Shown: positions 8,572 through 17,240 of the stretch, piece after piece
How the letters are laid out: every line of letters starts with the position of its first letter
Numbering within the stretch: the stretch's first letter is position 1
Assembly (NCBI GenBank): GCA_905213325.1
Contig: CAJMHW010000015.1
Span: forward strand, 1 to 49,318
From: Collinsella aerofaciens
GTDB taxonomy: Bacteria; Actinomycetota; Coriobacteriia; Coriobacteriales; Coriobacteriaceae
Direction: 5' to 3'
Length of the DNA stretch: 49,318 bases
The notes under the pieces: generated by a model
Databases searched by the model: none
What the model was told of the DNA's origin: nothing
The model's input: the letters and a program-made list of their open reading frames with translations, nothing else
Made by a program: the position numbers and the translations under genes

Positions 8572-9411
8572 TTACTCGCCAGGAAGAATGTTTGCGTAGA
8601 ACTCCGCCCCATCATCGAGCCGCAGGATGCCCACGCGACCGAACTCGGAGCCGGTGGCGGCAGCGCAGTCGATATCGATGCGATCGGGCACGCCGGCAGT
8701 GTCCTCGCCGCCCAAGCGCACGATCTGCCCGCGTCCCGATTCCTCATCGAGCCCCGCCAGACCACCGACCTCGCAATAGCGCCCAAGCGATACCGTGGGC
8801 GTGTGACCGCTCACCACGACCGGGCCCTTGCCCTCGGCAGAAAGCAGCCCGGTCGGCACATCCCAATAGCCGTGACGAATCCATAGCAGGTCATCGGACG
8901 ACTGCACCGCGAGCATCTGCTGCAGCAGCTCGCGATCGGCACCCACCGCTCCGACGCCATCGGCACAATCGACGCCATGCTCAAGCAAAAACGCGCGCGC
9001 CGCTTTCATCTCGATTCCAGCATGTACCAGCAGATACGGGCGCTCCTCGGTCTCGACCACCGCGTAGAGCGGCAGCGCGGCCATCCATCGCACGAGCTCC
9101 TCGTATGCCTCAAATTCCATGTCGTTGAGCTGCTCGCGCGTCGTCCAGCCACCGTTGATATCCCAGGTCTCGGCATCGAGCGGATCCTGGCCAATGATGG
9201 CATCGAGCATGATCTGCTCGTGATTACCCTTGAGCACGTGGGCGTTGGGCAGCGAGCGCACGAGCTTAATAACGCCGACCGGATCGGGCCCGCGATCGAT
9301 CATGTCGCCCAGCACGTACAGCGTGTCGTCGGACGTCAACGAGATCTTAGACAGGGCCTCGTCAAGCGCACGCACGTGCCCGTGAGCATCAGATGTCACA
9401 TAGATCGCCAT
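8572..9411 (-). CDS. PPP-family metallophosphatase
   Basis: A 279-aa phosphoprotein-phosphatase-type metallophosphoesterase. The three metal-binding motifs are all present in order near the N-terminus: SDAHGHV (the GDxHG motif, with Ser in place of the usual first Gly), LGDMIDRGPD (GDxxDRG) and LKGNHEQIM (GNHE). A late VVSGHTPT supplies the conserved metal-binding His. Similar bacterial enzymes act on Ser/Thr phosphoproteins or on diadenosine tetraphosphate; the sequence does not decide between these. It is convergent with the upstream flippase gene, 20 bases away, and divergent from the antiporter gene. Confidence 0.85.
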   Translation of the reverse strand: MAIYVTSDAHGHVRALDEALSKISLTSDDTLYVLGDMIDRGPDPVGVIKLVRSLPNAHVLKGNHEQIMLDAIIGQDPLDAETWDINGGWTTREQLNDMEFEAYEELVRWMAALPLYAVVETEERPYLLVHAGIEMKAARAFLLEHGVDCADGVGAVGADRELLQQMLAVQSSDDLLWIRHGYWDVPTGLLSAEGKGPVVVSGHTPTVSLGRYCEVGGLAGLDEESGRGQIVRLGGEDTAGVPDRIDIDCAAATGSEFGRVGILRLDDGAEFYANILPGE

Positions 9412-9664
9412 GGTACGCCTCTCCTTGCATTGCGGCCGAAGCCCGGTGCCGCAACTAAAACTTCAAGTTGAACTTAAACGTTACCCATTGTACTCCGTTG
9501 CAATAAAGCTGGAAAGGGTTTCCGAGCAGAGGCAAAGACGGCAGCCGTCTATGACGATATCGCGCACGCCCGCAATCCAACCCCATAAACCCACCATCTT
9601 TGGGTACAAATAACCACAGACAACTGACCGTGCCACGCCAACCACCCAGGAGCGGACACTATCC
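9412..9664. other. Divergent intergenic region
   Basis: The 253-bp gap between the divergent phosphatase and antiporter genes must hold both promoters. A partly palindromic CTTCAAGTTGAACTT near 9461 resembles MerR-type sites, but no clear -35/-10 pair could be assigned. No gene was recognised. Confidence 0.4.
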
Positions 9665-11266
9665 ATGAACCAGATCCTTCTTTTTATCGGCCTCGTCATC
9701 ATTTTGTGCCTGACCATCAAACCCGTCGGCAAAAAGCTCCCCTTCCCCACCCTGCTCATCTTTATCGCGCTCGGCATGCTGTTGGGCGTCAACGGCCCGG
9801 CGCACATCGACTTTAGCGACTACGCACTCACCGAAACCGTCTGCAGCACGGCGCTGCTGTTCATCATGTTCTACGGCGGCTTTAACACCAATATCGACCG
9901 CGCCAAGCCCGTCGCTGCGCCGGCGGTGCTGCTGAGCACGCTCGGCGTCGTCATCACTGCCGGCATCACCGGCGTATTCGCCCACTTTGTGCTGGGTTTC
10001 GACTGGATCGGCGGCCTGCTGCTGGGATCGGTCGTGGCGTCCACCGACGCGGCCAGCGTCTTTAGCGTTCTGCGCGAGCACAGCCTTTCGCTGAGGGGCG
10101 GCACCGACTCGCTGCTCGAGGTCGAATCGGGCTCCAACGATCCCGTCGCCTATATGCTCACCGCCGTGCTCGCCACACTCGCGGCCGGCGGCGACATCAA
10201 CATTCCCACACTGCTGGCCAAGCAGATTATCCTGGGCGCGGGCCTGGGCCTTGCCATCGGCTGGGCGGCGGGTCGCCTGATTGAACGCGCGCACGCAACG
10301 GCCGAGGGCGCGCAGACCATCTTTTTGTTCGCCGTGGCCATCGTCGCCTACGCGCTGCCGAGCCACCTGGGCGGCAACGGCTTTTTGGCCGTATACCTGA
10401 CCGGCATTGTGCTGGGCGCCAGTGACATCACCGGCAAAGTCGAGATGGCGCACTTCTTTGACACCCTCACCGAGATGGCAGAGATGACGATCTTCTTCTT
10501 GCTCGGCCTGCTCGTGACGCCCGCGCGCCTGCCGCAGATGCTGCTGCCGGGCCTGGCGCTCATGGCATTTATGCTCTTCGTGAGCCGTCCCATCGCCGTC
10601 AGCGTGCTTCTGGCTCCCTTTAAGACGAACCCTCGCCAGGTCGCGCTCGTAAGCTGGGCGGGCCTGCGCGGAGCAGCTTCGGTCGTCTTTAGTCTCTTTG
10701 CCGTGGTGGCCGGCGTTCCCGGCGGACACGACCTATTTGACCTGGTGTTTGTGATTGCCGTGTCAAGCATCGTAGTGCAGGGCTCGCTGTTGCCGGCGGT
10801 GGCGAAGAAGCTCGATATGATCGATGCGACTGGCGACGTGCGCCGCACTTTTAACGACTACCGCGACGAGGACGGCATGTCGTTCGTCAAGCTGAAGGTG
10901 GGCGCGGGCCATCCGTTTACCGGACGCTCGCTCGCCGACATTGGCAGCGCCACAGATATGCTCGTTGTCCTGGTGCTGCGCGACGGGGCGCACCCGGTAC
11001 TGCCCAATGGCGACACCGTGATCCAGGAAGGTGATCTGCTGGTGATGGCCGCCCCAACGTTCGAAGAGCGTGCCGAGGTTACGCTGCGCGAGGTCACCGT
11101 GACACCCCACGGTCGCTTGGCCGGCCAGCGCCTGCGCGATGTGCCGCAGGGCAAGCATCCGTTTATTGTGGTGATGCTCAAGCGCGACGGCCAAACGATC
11201 ATCCCCGACGGCAACACCCTAATATACGCCGGCGACGAAGCCGTCATCGCCACACTGGCATCGTAG
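9665..11266 (+). CDS. Potassium/proton antiporter (CPA1, CvrA/NhaP2 type)
   Basis: A 533-aa cation/proton antiporter expelling K+ (or Na+) in exchange for H+, with a regulatory cytoplasmic tail. Residues 1-390 hold about 12 membrane spans; the conserved core is visible in GSVVASTDAASVFSVLRE and LLEVESGSNDPVAYML, containing the acidic exchange residues (ND and TD). The tail from about residue 398 carries TrkA-C (RCK_C)-like domains (MSFVKLKVGAGHPFTGRSLADIG, then GRLAGQRLRDVPQG). This matches CvrA/NhaP2 domain order and length. AGGAG lies upstream of the start. It is monocistronic and followed by a hairpin repeat. Confidence 0.88.
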   Translation: MNQILLFIGLVIILCLTIKPVGKKLPFPTLLIFIALGMLLGVNGPAHIDFSDYALTETVCSTALLFIMFYGGFNTNIDRAKPVAAPAVLLSTLGVVITAGITGVFAHFVLGFDWIGGLLLGSVVASTDAASVFSVLREHSLSLRGGTDSLLEVESGSNDPVAYMLTAVLATLAAGGDINIPTLLAKQIILGAGLGLAIGWAAGRLIERAHATAEGAQTIFLFAVAIVAYALPSHLGGNGFLAVYLTGIVLGASDITGKVEMAHFFDTLTEMAEMTIFFLLGLLVTPARLPQMLLPGLALMAFMLFVSRPIAVSVLLAPFKTNPRQVALVSWAGLRGAASVVFSLFAVVAGVPGGHDLFDLVFVIAVSSIVVQGSLLPAVAKKLDMIDATGDVRRTFNDYRDEDGMSFVKLKVGAGHPFTGRSLADIGSATDMLVVLVLRDGAHPVLPNGDTVIQEGDLLVMAAPTFEERAEVTLREVTVTPHGRLAGQRLRDVPQGKHPFIVVMLKRDGQTIIPDGNTLIYAGDEAVIATLAS

Positions 11267-11280
11267 CCATCCCCACCCAT

Positions 11281-11350
11281 AAGTTGCGGTGAAATAGGGA
11301 TTGAATAGGCTTCTGAACAGCCATTTCAGTCCCTATTTCACCGCAAGTTA
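11281..11350. repeat. AGTTGCGGTGAAATAG hairpin repeat, copy 1
   Basis: Long palindrome: AAGTTGCGGTGAAATAGGGA pairs with TCCCTATTTCACCGCAAGTT across a central spacer. It lies directly downstream of the antiporter gene. Copies 2 and 3 are at 38614-38680 and 41888-41954. Confidence 0.8.
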
Positions 11351-11393
11351 TTGAGGGGATGGGTTGAAAAACATTTGAATTGACACCGAAATG

Positions 11394-11462
11394 AAAAAAG
11401 CCGGGGAAAACGTCCCCGGCACTTGGAAGCCCTCTCTTTTGAGATGACCGATTTCTTTATAT
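11394..11462 (-). ncRNA. Candidate small RNA, left copy, with intrinsic terminator
   Basis: On the minus strand an extended -10 (TGATATAAA, 11456-11464) is followed by a ~55-nt unit. The unit comprises a CGGT start, a stem of the CTCAAAAGAG type, the linker GGGCTTCCAAG, and a terminator stem GCCGGGG/CCCCGGC ending in TTTTTT (11394-11399). The same order of elements occurs in divergent orientation at 11561-11628. There is no open reading frame in it. The duplication of promoter, linker and terminator together supports a real transcript; the function is unknown. Confidence 0.6.
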
Positions 11463-11537
11463 CACGAACGCTAGTTAGATGCCATTCATTGAGGGCTTTA
11501 TCAGGCGCGCCATCCCATCCCATCCACATGGCGCCAT

Positions 11538-11566
11538 TTGAAAGCCGTCCGATCTCATGCTATAAA
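11538..11566 (+). promoter_or_regulatory. Sigma70-type promoter of the right small RNA
   Basis: TTGAAA (11538-11543) and TATAAA (11561-11566) are separated by exactly 17 bases. This is one of the best promoter matches in the window, and it points straight into the right-hand small RNA unit. Confidence 0.65.
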
Positions 11567-11628
11567 GAAATCGGTACCCTCTAAAAGAGGGGCCTCCAAG
11601 AGCCGGGATCTTACACCCGGCATTTTTT
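11561..11628 (+). ncRNA. Candidate small RNA, right copy, with intrinsic terminator
   Basis: After TATAAAGAAATCGGT comes a hairpin CCCTCTAAAAGAGGG, an unpaired linker GCCTCCAAGA and a terminator stem GCCGGG/CCCGGC followed by ATTTTTT. Predicted length is about 55 nt from a start near 11572. The linker carries CCUCC, complementary to Shine-Dalgarno sequences, so pairing with mRNA leaders is a possible mode of action (inference). No coding potential was seen. Confidence 0.62.
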
Positions 11629-11756
11629 GTGCGTAAAGTCACCGCAGCCCCTGCCTTGCCCCTAAGAGGGGCGGGGGAGCCGTCCCGAATTGGCTACATT
11701 TGAGCATCAATCGCCCCGGCTGGGGTCTCGTTGCGGACAATTAGCGTCTCTCAAAA

Positions 11757-11879
11757 CTAAGTGAGTAGACTTTTGTCGAATCGCCGACCACGTCTCCAAA
11801 ACACAAGTCTGTGACCTGCGGGTTTGTTGAAGCAAATTAGTCGGGTGCTCAGGATTTCCAATAAAGCCTACTCACTTAG
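11757..11879. repeat. 123-bp element with terminal inverted repeats
   Basis: CTAAGTGAGTAGACTTT at the left end matches, inverted, AAAGCCTACTCACTTAG at the right end (one mismatch in 17). The interior has no open frame of note. It looks like a MITE or a large stem-loop. It sits in the 726-bp gene-free stretch 11267-11992, the remainder of which (11629-11756 and 11880-11992) showed only a partial direct repeat (CGTCCC[GA]AATT[GA]GCTAC near 11689 and 11977). Confidence 0.5.
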
Positions 11880-11992
11880 CCAGCGTGCAGTCAAAATAGA
11901 ACAGTCGCGAGGTCAGTAGACTCCATTGCGACGGCTTATCGTGCATTTTCGCGCAGCTGCGGGTGCAGACGCCCCGTCCCAAATTAGCTACC

Positions 11993-12184
11993 CTAGTCAT
12001 CGTCGGCGGCAAAGTCGCGGAGGTCGAGGCCTTCGCGTTCGGCTCGGGATAGGAGCTCCTGGGGCGACTCGTCCTCGATATCCATCACGTCGAGCATGGC
12101 GGCCGGAAAGCCCGCGCCTGCCGCACTCCCCGCGCGGTCGAGCAGGCTCTCGCGCAGCTGGTCAACATCGGCATCGATCTTCAT
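11993..12184 (-). CDS. Small acidic protein of unknown function (63 aa)
   Basis: The open frame is longer, but the coding unit probably starts at ATG 12184, preceded by CAGGAAG at suitable spacing. The product is MKIDADVDQLRESLL..., strongly acidic and ending in ...DLRDFAADDD. The segment DIEDESPQELLSRAEREGLDL looks like a short amphipathic helix pair. I do not recognise a family. It is divergent from the MazG-like gene, with only 115 bases between the starts, and could be regulated with that module, but nothing proves it. Confidence 0.5.
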   Translation of the reverse strand: MKIDADVDQLRESLLDRAGSAAGAGFPAAMLDVMDIEDESPQELLSRAEREGLDLRDFAADDD

Positions 12185-12299
12185 GGTGAAACTTCCTGCC
12201 GGCCAATCGCGACCGAACAAACCGCACGCCCCAAATGATGTGCAATAAATCCCAGATACGGCCATAATAAAACAATGAACATCAGGGAGGTTGCGGACG

Positions 12300-12656
12300 A
12301 TGGATAAGCTCGATGCCATGACGGAACAAGTCAGGGACTTTTGTGATGCACGCGACTGGCGCAAATATCACACGCCAAAAGAGCTTGCCATCGGCATGGC
12401 AACTGAGTCCTCCGAGCTCCTTCAGCTCTTTCGTTTTATGAGCGACGAGCGCATTGCAGAAATGTTCGATAACGCCGATCAGCGCCAAGCCATCGAAGAC
12501 GAAGTCGCTGACACGCTCCTCTTTCTCCTGCGTTTCGCCGATTTAAACGGAATCGACCTCCCAAAGGCGCTCTCGTCCAAACTCAAACGCAACGGCGAGC
12601 GCTATCCCGTCGACACCAGCTCCAGCGAATACAGAAAGGCGGACCACCATGAGTAA
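12300..12656 (+). CDS. MazG-like nucleotide pyrophosphohydrolase
   Basis: A 118-aa all-alpha NTP pyrophosphatase of the MazG superfamily (dimeric dCTPase/iMazG size class), hydrolysing nucleoside triphosphates to the monophosphate and PPi. The metal-binding pattern is clear: MATESSELLQLFRF (ExxE) and IEDEVADTLLFLLRFAD (ExxD). Residues DWRKYHTPKELA match the typical substrate-entry region. The ATG at 12300 is chosen because CAGGGAGG ends 9 bases earlier; an upstream TTG in frame is less well placed. Its stop overlaps the next gene by 8 bases (ATGAGTAA), so the two are translationally coupled. The pairing suggests a nucleotide-directed defence role rather than housekeeping (inference). Confidence 0.85.
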   Translation: MDKLDAMTEQVRDFCDARDWRKYHTPKELAIGMATESSELLQLFRFMSDERIAEMFDNADQRQAIEDEVADTLLFLLRFADLNGIDLPKALSSKLKRNGERYPVDTSSSEYRKADHHE

Positions 12657-14391
12657 CGAGTTCGCCCTTCGGCAATACACGCTTCCCCTGCCCCAGCCCT
12701 TCGAGACAAGCGAATCGCTTCAGGACTTTGGCACGCCAAAGCCTGGAGCCCATCATGACGAGAGTTGGCCCGTCCTTTACATTCTTACCAACAGCAGAAA
12801 CACGACGGCATACATCGGCCAAACAACCAACTACCAGCGCCGTATGAAACAACACGCTGCAAACGTGGACAAGGACTTCGACCGGACCCTTCTAATCGAC
12901 AATCCCACCTTCAACCAATCCGCAACGTTCGAGTTCGAGAATCGACTTATTGAGCTGTTCTGTGCCGACGAAAAATACCAGGTCACCAATGCCAACAACG
13001 GCTATGCCCAATTCGATTATTTTGAGCGGCCTCAGTATCGCCAGAAGTTCCGAAACCTCTGGACAAAGCTTCGCGAAGAAAACTACGCGATTCATCCGAT
13101 TGAAGAGCTTGAGAACTCCGATCTGTTCAAGTTCTCGCCTTTCAAGACGCTTACGCCCGACCAATACGAAACGATCGAGACGATTTATAAACGTCTCGAA
13201 CAGGAGCATGAAGACGCAAAACACGGCGGCTCAAAAAGAGAACGTATAACCGTCGTGAACGGCGCGCCGGGAACAGGCAAAACAATCCTCGCCATCAGTC
13301 TCATGTTCAAAATCAAAAATGAGCCCAACCTTTCCGGCCTGCGAGTCGGTTTTGTCACCCCCATGGATTCCCTGAAGAAGACCCTCAGGAAACTCACGCA
13401 CTTCCTACCAGGGTTAAAGCCTGGCGATATCTTGAGCCCCAGTGACGTAACCAAAAATGATCGTTATGACATCCTACTTGTCGACGAAGCACATCGACTG
13501 GGTAATTATCTAAGCATGGGCTCCGGCATCAAGGCCTTCTATAACACCTGCGATCGCCTCGGCCTTCCACATACGAGCAACCAAGTTGACTGGATATTCA
13601 AATGCTGCGACAAGGCATATCTGTTCTATGACCCCAAACAGCAAGTCCGCGCATCGGGACTCAACCGAGATGGCCTTGAGCAGCGACTCAACCAACTCGA
13701 AGAAGCTGGAATCGAGACCGAAGAATTCAACTTGAGCACCCAAATGCGTGTGCGTGGCGGCGATGAGTACCTCGATTTTGTCTACGACCTACTTGACAAC
13801 AAAGCGTACATGCATGCCGGCATGAAGTTTGATGAGCTCTTTGCCTCTCAGCCTTACGACTCGCAAGCCGGCGATCCTGACAGTGATATCCCCAGGTACC
13901 AGTTTGGCATAGTCGACCGCTTTGAAGATTTCTGCTCCCTACAGCAGACCAAAGAAAAAGAAGTTGGGCTGTCCCGTATGACAGCCGGTTTTGCTTGGAA
14001 ATGGGAAAGCAAGAGCAATAAAGATGTGTTCGATATCGTCATCGAGGGCATTCCCAAACGTTGGAACTCAACCCAGAAGGATTGGGTTAACTCCGCCAAC
14101 GCCGTCAACGAAGTCGGATGCATTCATACGGTACAAGGCTACGATCTCAACTACGGATTCGTAATTCTGGGTCCCGACATTTACTACGATTCGGACAAAG
14201 ATTCAGTCTACGTTAACAAGGCGAACTTCAAAGATGCCGTCGCGAAGAAAAAAGCAAGCGACGATGATCTGCAAAAGATTATCGTCAACGCCTACTACGT
14301 CCTCATGACGCGCGGCATGCTAGGAACGTATCTCTATGTGTGCGACCCCGCACTCAAAGAGTACCTGTCACGGTATATCCCGGTGGTATAG
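12649..14391 (+). CDS. GIY-YIG nuclease fused to DUF2075 helicase-like ATPase
   Basis: A 580-aa two-domain protein. Residues about 41-105 form a GIY-YIG nuclease module: LYILTN...AYIGQTTN, an Arg-rich stretch RRMKQHA, and the metal-binding Glu in EFENRLIELF. Residues about 170-580 are a DUF2075 superfamily-1-like NTPase: Walker A GAPGTGKT at 205-212, Walker B/DEAH in LLVDEAHRLG at 276-285, an arginine-containing STQMRVRGGDEY motif, and HTVQGYDLNYGFVILG near the C-terminus. It starts inside the MazG-like gene. AT content is higher than in the neighbouring housekeeping genes, suggesting transfer. A defence function is plausible from this architecture but untested here. Confidence 0.82.
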   Translation: MSNEFALRQYTLPLPQPFETSESLQDFGTPKPGAHHDESWPVLYILTNSRNTTAYIGQTTNYQRRMKQHAANVDKDFDRTLLIDNPTFNQSATFEFENRLIELFCADEKYQVTNANNGYAQFDYFERPQYRQKFRNLWTKLREENYAIHPIEELENSDLFKFSPFKTLTPDQYETIETIYKRLEQEHEDAKHGGSKRERITVVNGAPGTGKTILAISLMFKIKNEPNLSGLRVGFVTPMDSLKKTLRKLTHFLPGLKPGDILSPSDVTKNDRYDILLVDEAHRLGNYLSMGSGIKAFYNTCDRLGLPHTSNQVDWIFKCCDKAYLFYDPKQQVRASGLNRDGLEQRLNQLEEAGIETEEFNLSTQMRVRGGDEYLDFVYDLLDNKAYMHAGMKFDELFASQPYDSQAGDPDSDIPRYQFGIVDRFEDFCSLQQTKEKEVGLSRMTAGFAWKWESKSNKDVFDIVIEGIPKRWNSTQKDWVNSANAVNEVGCIHTVQGYDLNYGFVILGPDIYYDSDKDSVYVNKANFKDAVAKKKASDDDLQKIIVNAYYVLMTRGMLGTYLYVCDPALKEYLSRYIPVV

Positions 14392-14533
14392 ACCTAGCGA
14401 CCGCCCTCCCCCATGTAACCATCCTGTAAATCATAGCGACGCACTCGAGTTTTACCGTGATGCGGTCGCGCTTGGCGCTCCACTGTGCTAAAGTATCCCG
14501 AACGTTCAAACGACTACGAGGGGGAACTAGAAG

Positions 14534-15658
<1,125 letters not shown>

Positions 15659-15727
15659 CCCGCAGCACGCGGGCCGACCAGCCACTTCAAACCACTTGTT
15701 TTAAACAAACCCGCTAAGGAGTTTTTC

Positions 15728-16891
15728 ATGCGCAAGATTAAGACCATCGACGACATTACCAAGGATGGCAAAGTCGAGTTTGGCGAAGGCTACGAGTTTG
15801 TGAGCACCGCCGAGGAGGCCGACGCAATCCTGATGCGCTCGACCGACCTGCACGGCTACGAGCTGCCCGAGGGCATCCGCGCCATCGCCCGCTGCGGCGC
15901 CGGCGTCAACAACATCCCCGTCGAGGAGTACGCCAAGAAGGGCGTCGTCGTCTTCAACTCCCCCGGCGCCAACAGCAACGCCGTCAAGGAGCTCGTCCTA
16001 GGCATGCTGGTGCTCTCGAGCCGCGGCGTGGTGCAATCGATGAACTGGGTGCGCGACAACGCCGACGACCCCGAGATTCAGGTCGATGCCGAAAAGGCCA
16101 AGAAGGCCTTTGTGGGCCGCGAGCTCAAGGGCAAGCGCATCGGCGTCATCGGCCTGGGCAACGTGGGCTCCAAGGTCGCCAACGCCTGCGTCGACCTGGG
16201 CATGGACGTTTACGGCTACGACCCGTTCATTTCCGTCGAGCACGCGTGGGTGCTGAGCCGCGAGGTGCAGCGTGTGGGCACGCTCGAGGATCTCTGCCGC
16301 GGCTGCGACTACCTCACCGTACACGTGCCCAGCAAGGCCGACACCATCGGCATGATCAGCACCGAGCAGATTAACCTGCTGGCACCCGACGCCGTGCTCA
16401 TCAACTACGCACGCGAGACCATCATTGACGAGGACGCCGTCGACGCTGCCCTGCGCGAGGGCAAGCTGAGCTGGTTTAGCTGCGACTTTGCCACGCCCAA
16501 GACCGTCAAGATGCCCAACACGTTTATCACCACGCACTCGGGCGCCGGCACTGGCGAGGCCGAGGCCAACTGCGCCGATATGGCCATCAGCGAGCTCAAG
16601 GATTACCTGGAGAACGGCAACATCGCACATAGCGTCAACTACCCCGCCTGCAGCATGGGCAAGGCGCGCGCCGCAAGCCGCATCGCCTGCCTGCACGCCA
16701 ACGTGCCCAACATGATCGGCCAGATCACGGCCATTCTCGCCAAGGACAACGCCAACGTGCAGCGTATGACCAACGAGTCCGCCGGCGAGAACGCCTACAC
16801 CATGTTCGACACCGACGAGCACCTGGACAGCAGCACGATCGAGGCGCTCAAGCAGATTCCGTCGATGTATCGCGTACGCGTGATCAAATAG
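15728..16891 (+). CDS. serA: D-3-phosphoglycerate dehydrogenase
   Basis: A 387-aa NAD-dependent enzyme for the first, committed step of serine synthesis (3-phosphoglycerate to 3-phosphohydroxypyruvate). The Rossmann motif GVIGLGNVGSKVA is near residue 139. The catalytic Arg lies in LINYARET, and the usual active-site His is in FITTHSGAGTGEA, where most homologues have PHIGAST. A C-terminal ACT domain (about 317-387) suggests serine feedback, and the intervening domain of the long form is absent. The start is set by AAGGAG before ATG. It is co-directional with serC, and the terminator at 16932-16968 ends the operon. Confidence 0.93.
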   Translation: MRKIKTIDDITKDGKVEFGEGYEFVSTAEEADAILMRSTDLHGYELPEGIRAIARCGAGVNNIPVEEYAKKGVVVFNSPGANSNAVKELVLGMLVLSSRGVVQSMNWVRDNADDPEIQVDAEKAKKAFVGRELKGKRIGVIGLGNVGSKVANACVDLGMDVYGYDPFISVEHAWVLSREVQRVGTLEDLCRGCDYLTVHVPSKADTIGMISTEQINLLAPDAVLINYARETIIDEDAVDAALREGKLSWFSCDFATPKTVKMPNTFITTHSGAGTGEAEANCADMAISELKDYLENGNIAHSVNYPACSMGKARAASRIACLHANVPNMIGQITAILAKDNANVQRMTNESAGENAYTMFDTDEHLDSSTIEALKQIPSMYRVRVIK

Positions 16892-16931
16892 CGCCGGCGC
16901 CAAGCCTGCCAGGCAGGCCATGAAGCCCATT

Positions 16932-16968
16932 CGGCCCCCGTTTTCGCGAAACGGGGGCCGATTTCTTT
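16932..16968 (+). terminator. Intrinsic terminator of serC-serA
   Basis: Stem CGGCCCCCGTTT/AAACGGGGGCCG with a short loop, followed by ATTTCTTT. Confidence 0.8.
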
Positions 16969-16986
16969 GCTCCGGCTGGTTTTGAT

Positions 16987-17159
16987 AATGCTACCCAGAA
17001 CAAGTTTTTTCGGATAATCGACAGTCATACCCAAATTACTGAGCGCACCCGCTTTGATAAACAGCTTTATCTGGAGCTTTAGTAGGTAAAAATCGATCTC
17101 TGTATACCACATCCAAGTTGACTGTCGATTTTCCGAAACAACTTGTTCTGGATAGCATT
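16987..17159. repeat. 173-bp element with 41-bp terminal inverted repeats
   Basis: The ends 16987-17027 and 17119-17159 are inverted copies with 38 of 41 positions equal (outer end AATGCTA, inner end GACAGTCA). The 91-bp interior has no gene. No clear target-site duplication was found. It lies 81 bases beyond the 3' end of the nuclease-like gene at 17241-18290. It may be a MITE or a structured RNA. Confidence 0.7.
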
Positions 17160-17240
17160 TTTAAAGTCCTTCCAAGGCGAAACTGAAGCTTTTTTCGCGC
17201 CCAAAACTCTAGTTCGCGCGACCGTTTTCCACCTGCACGA

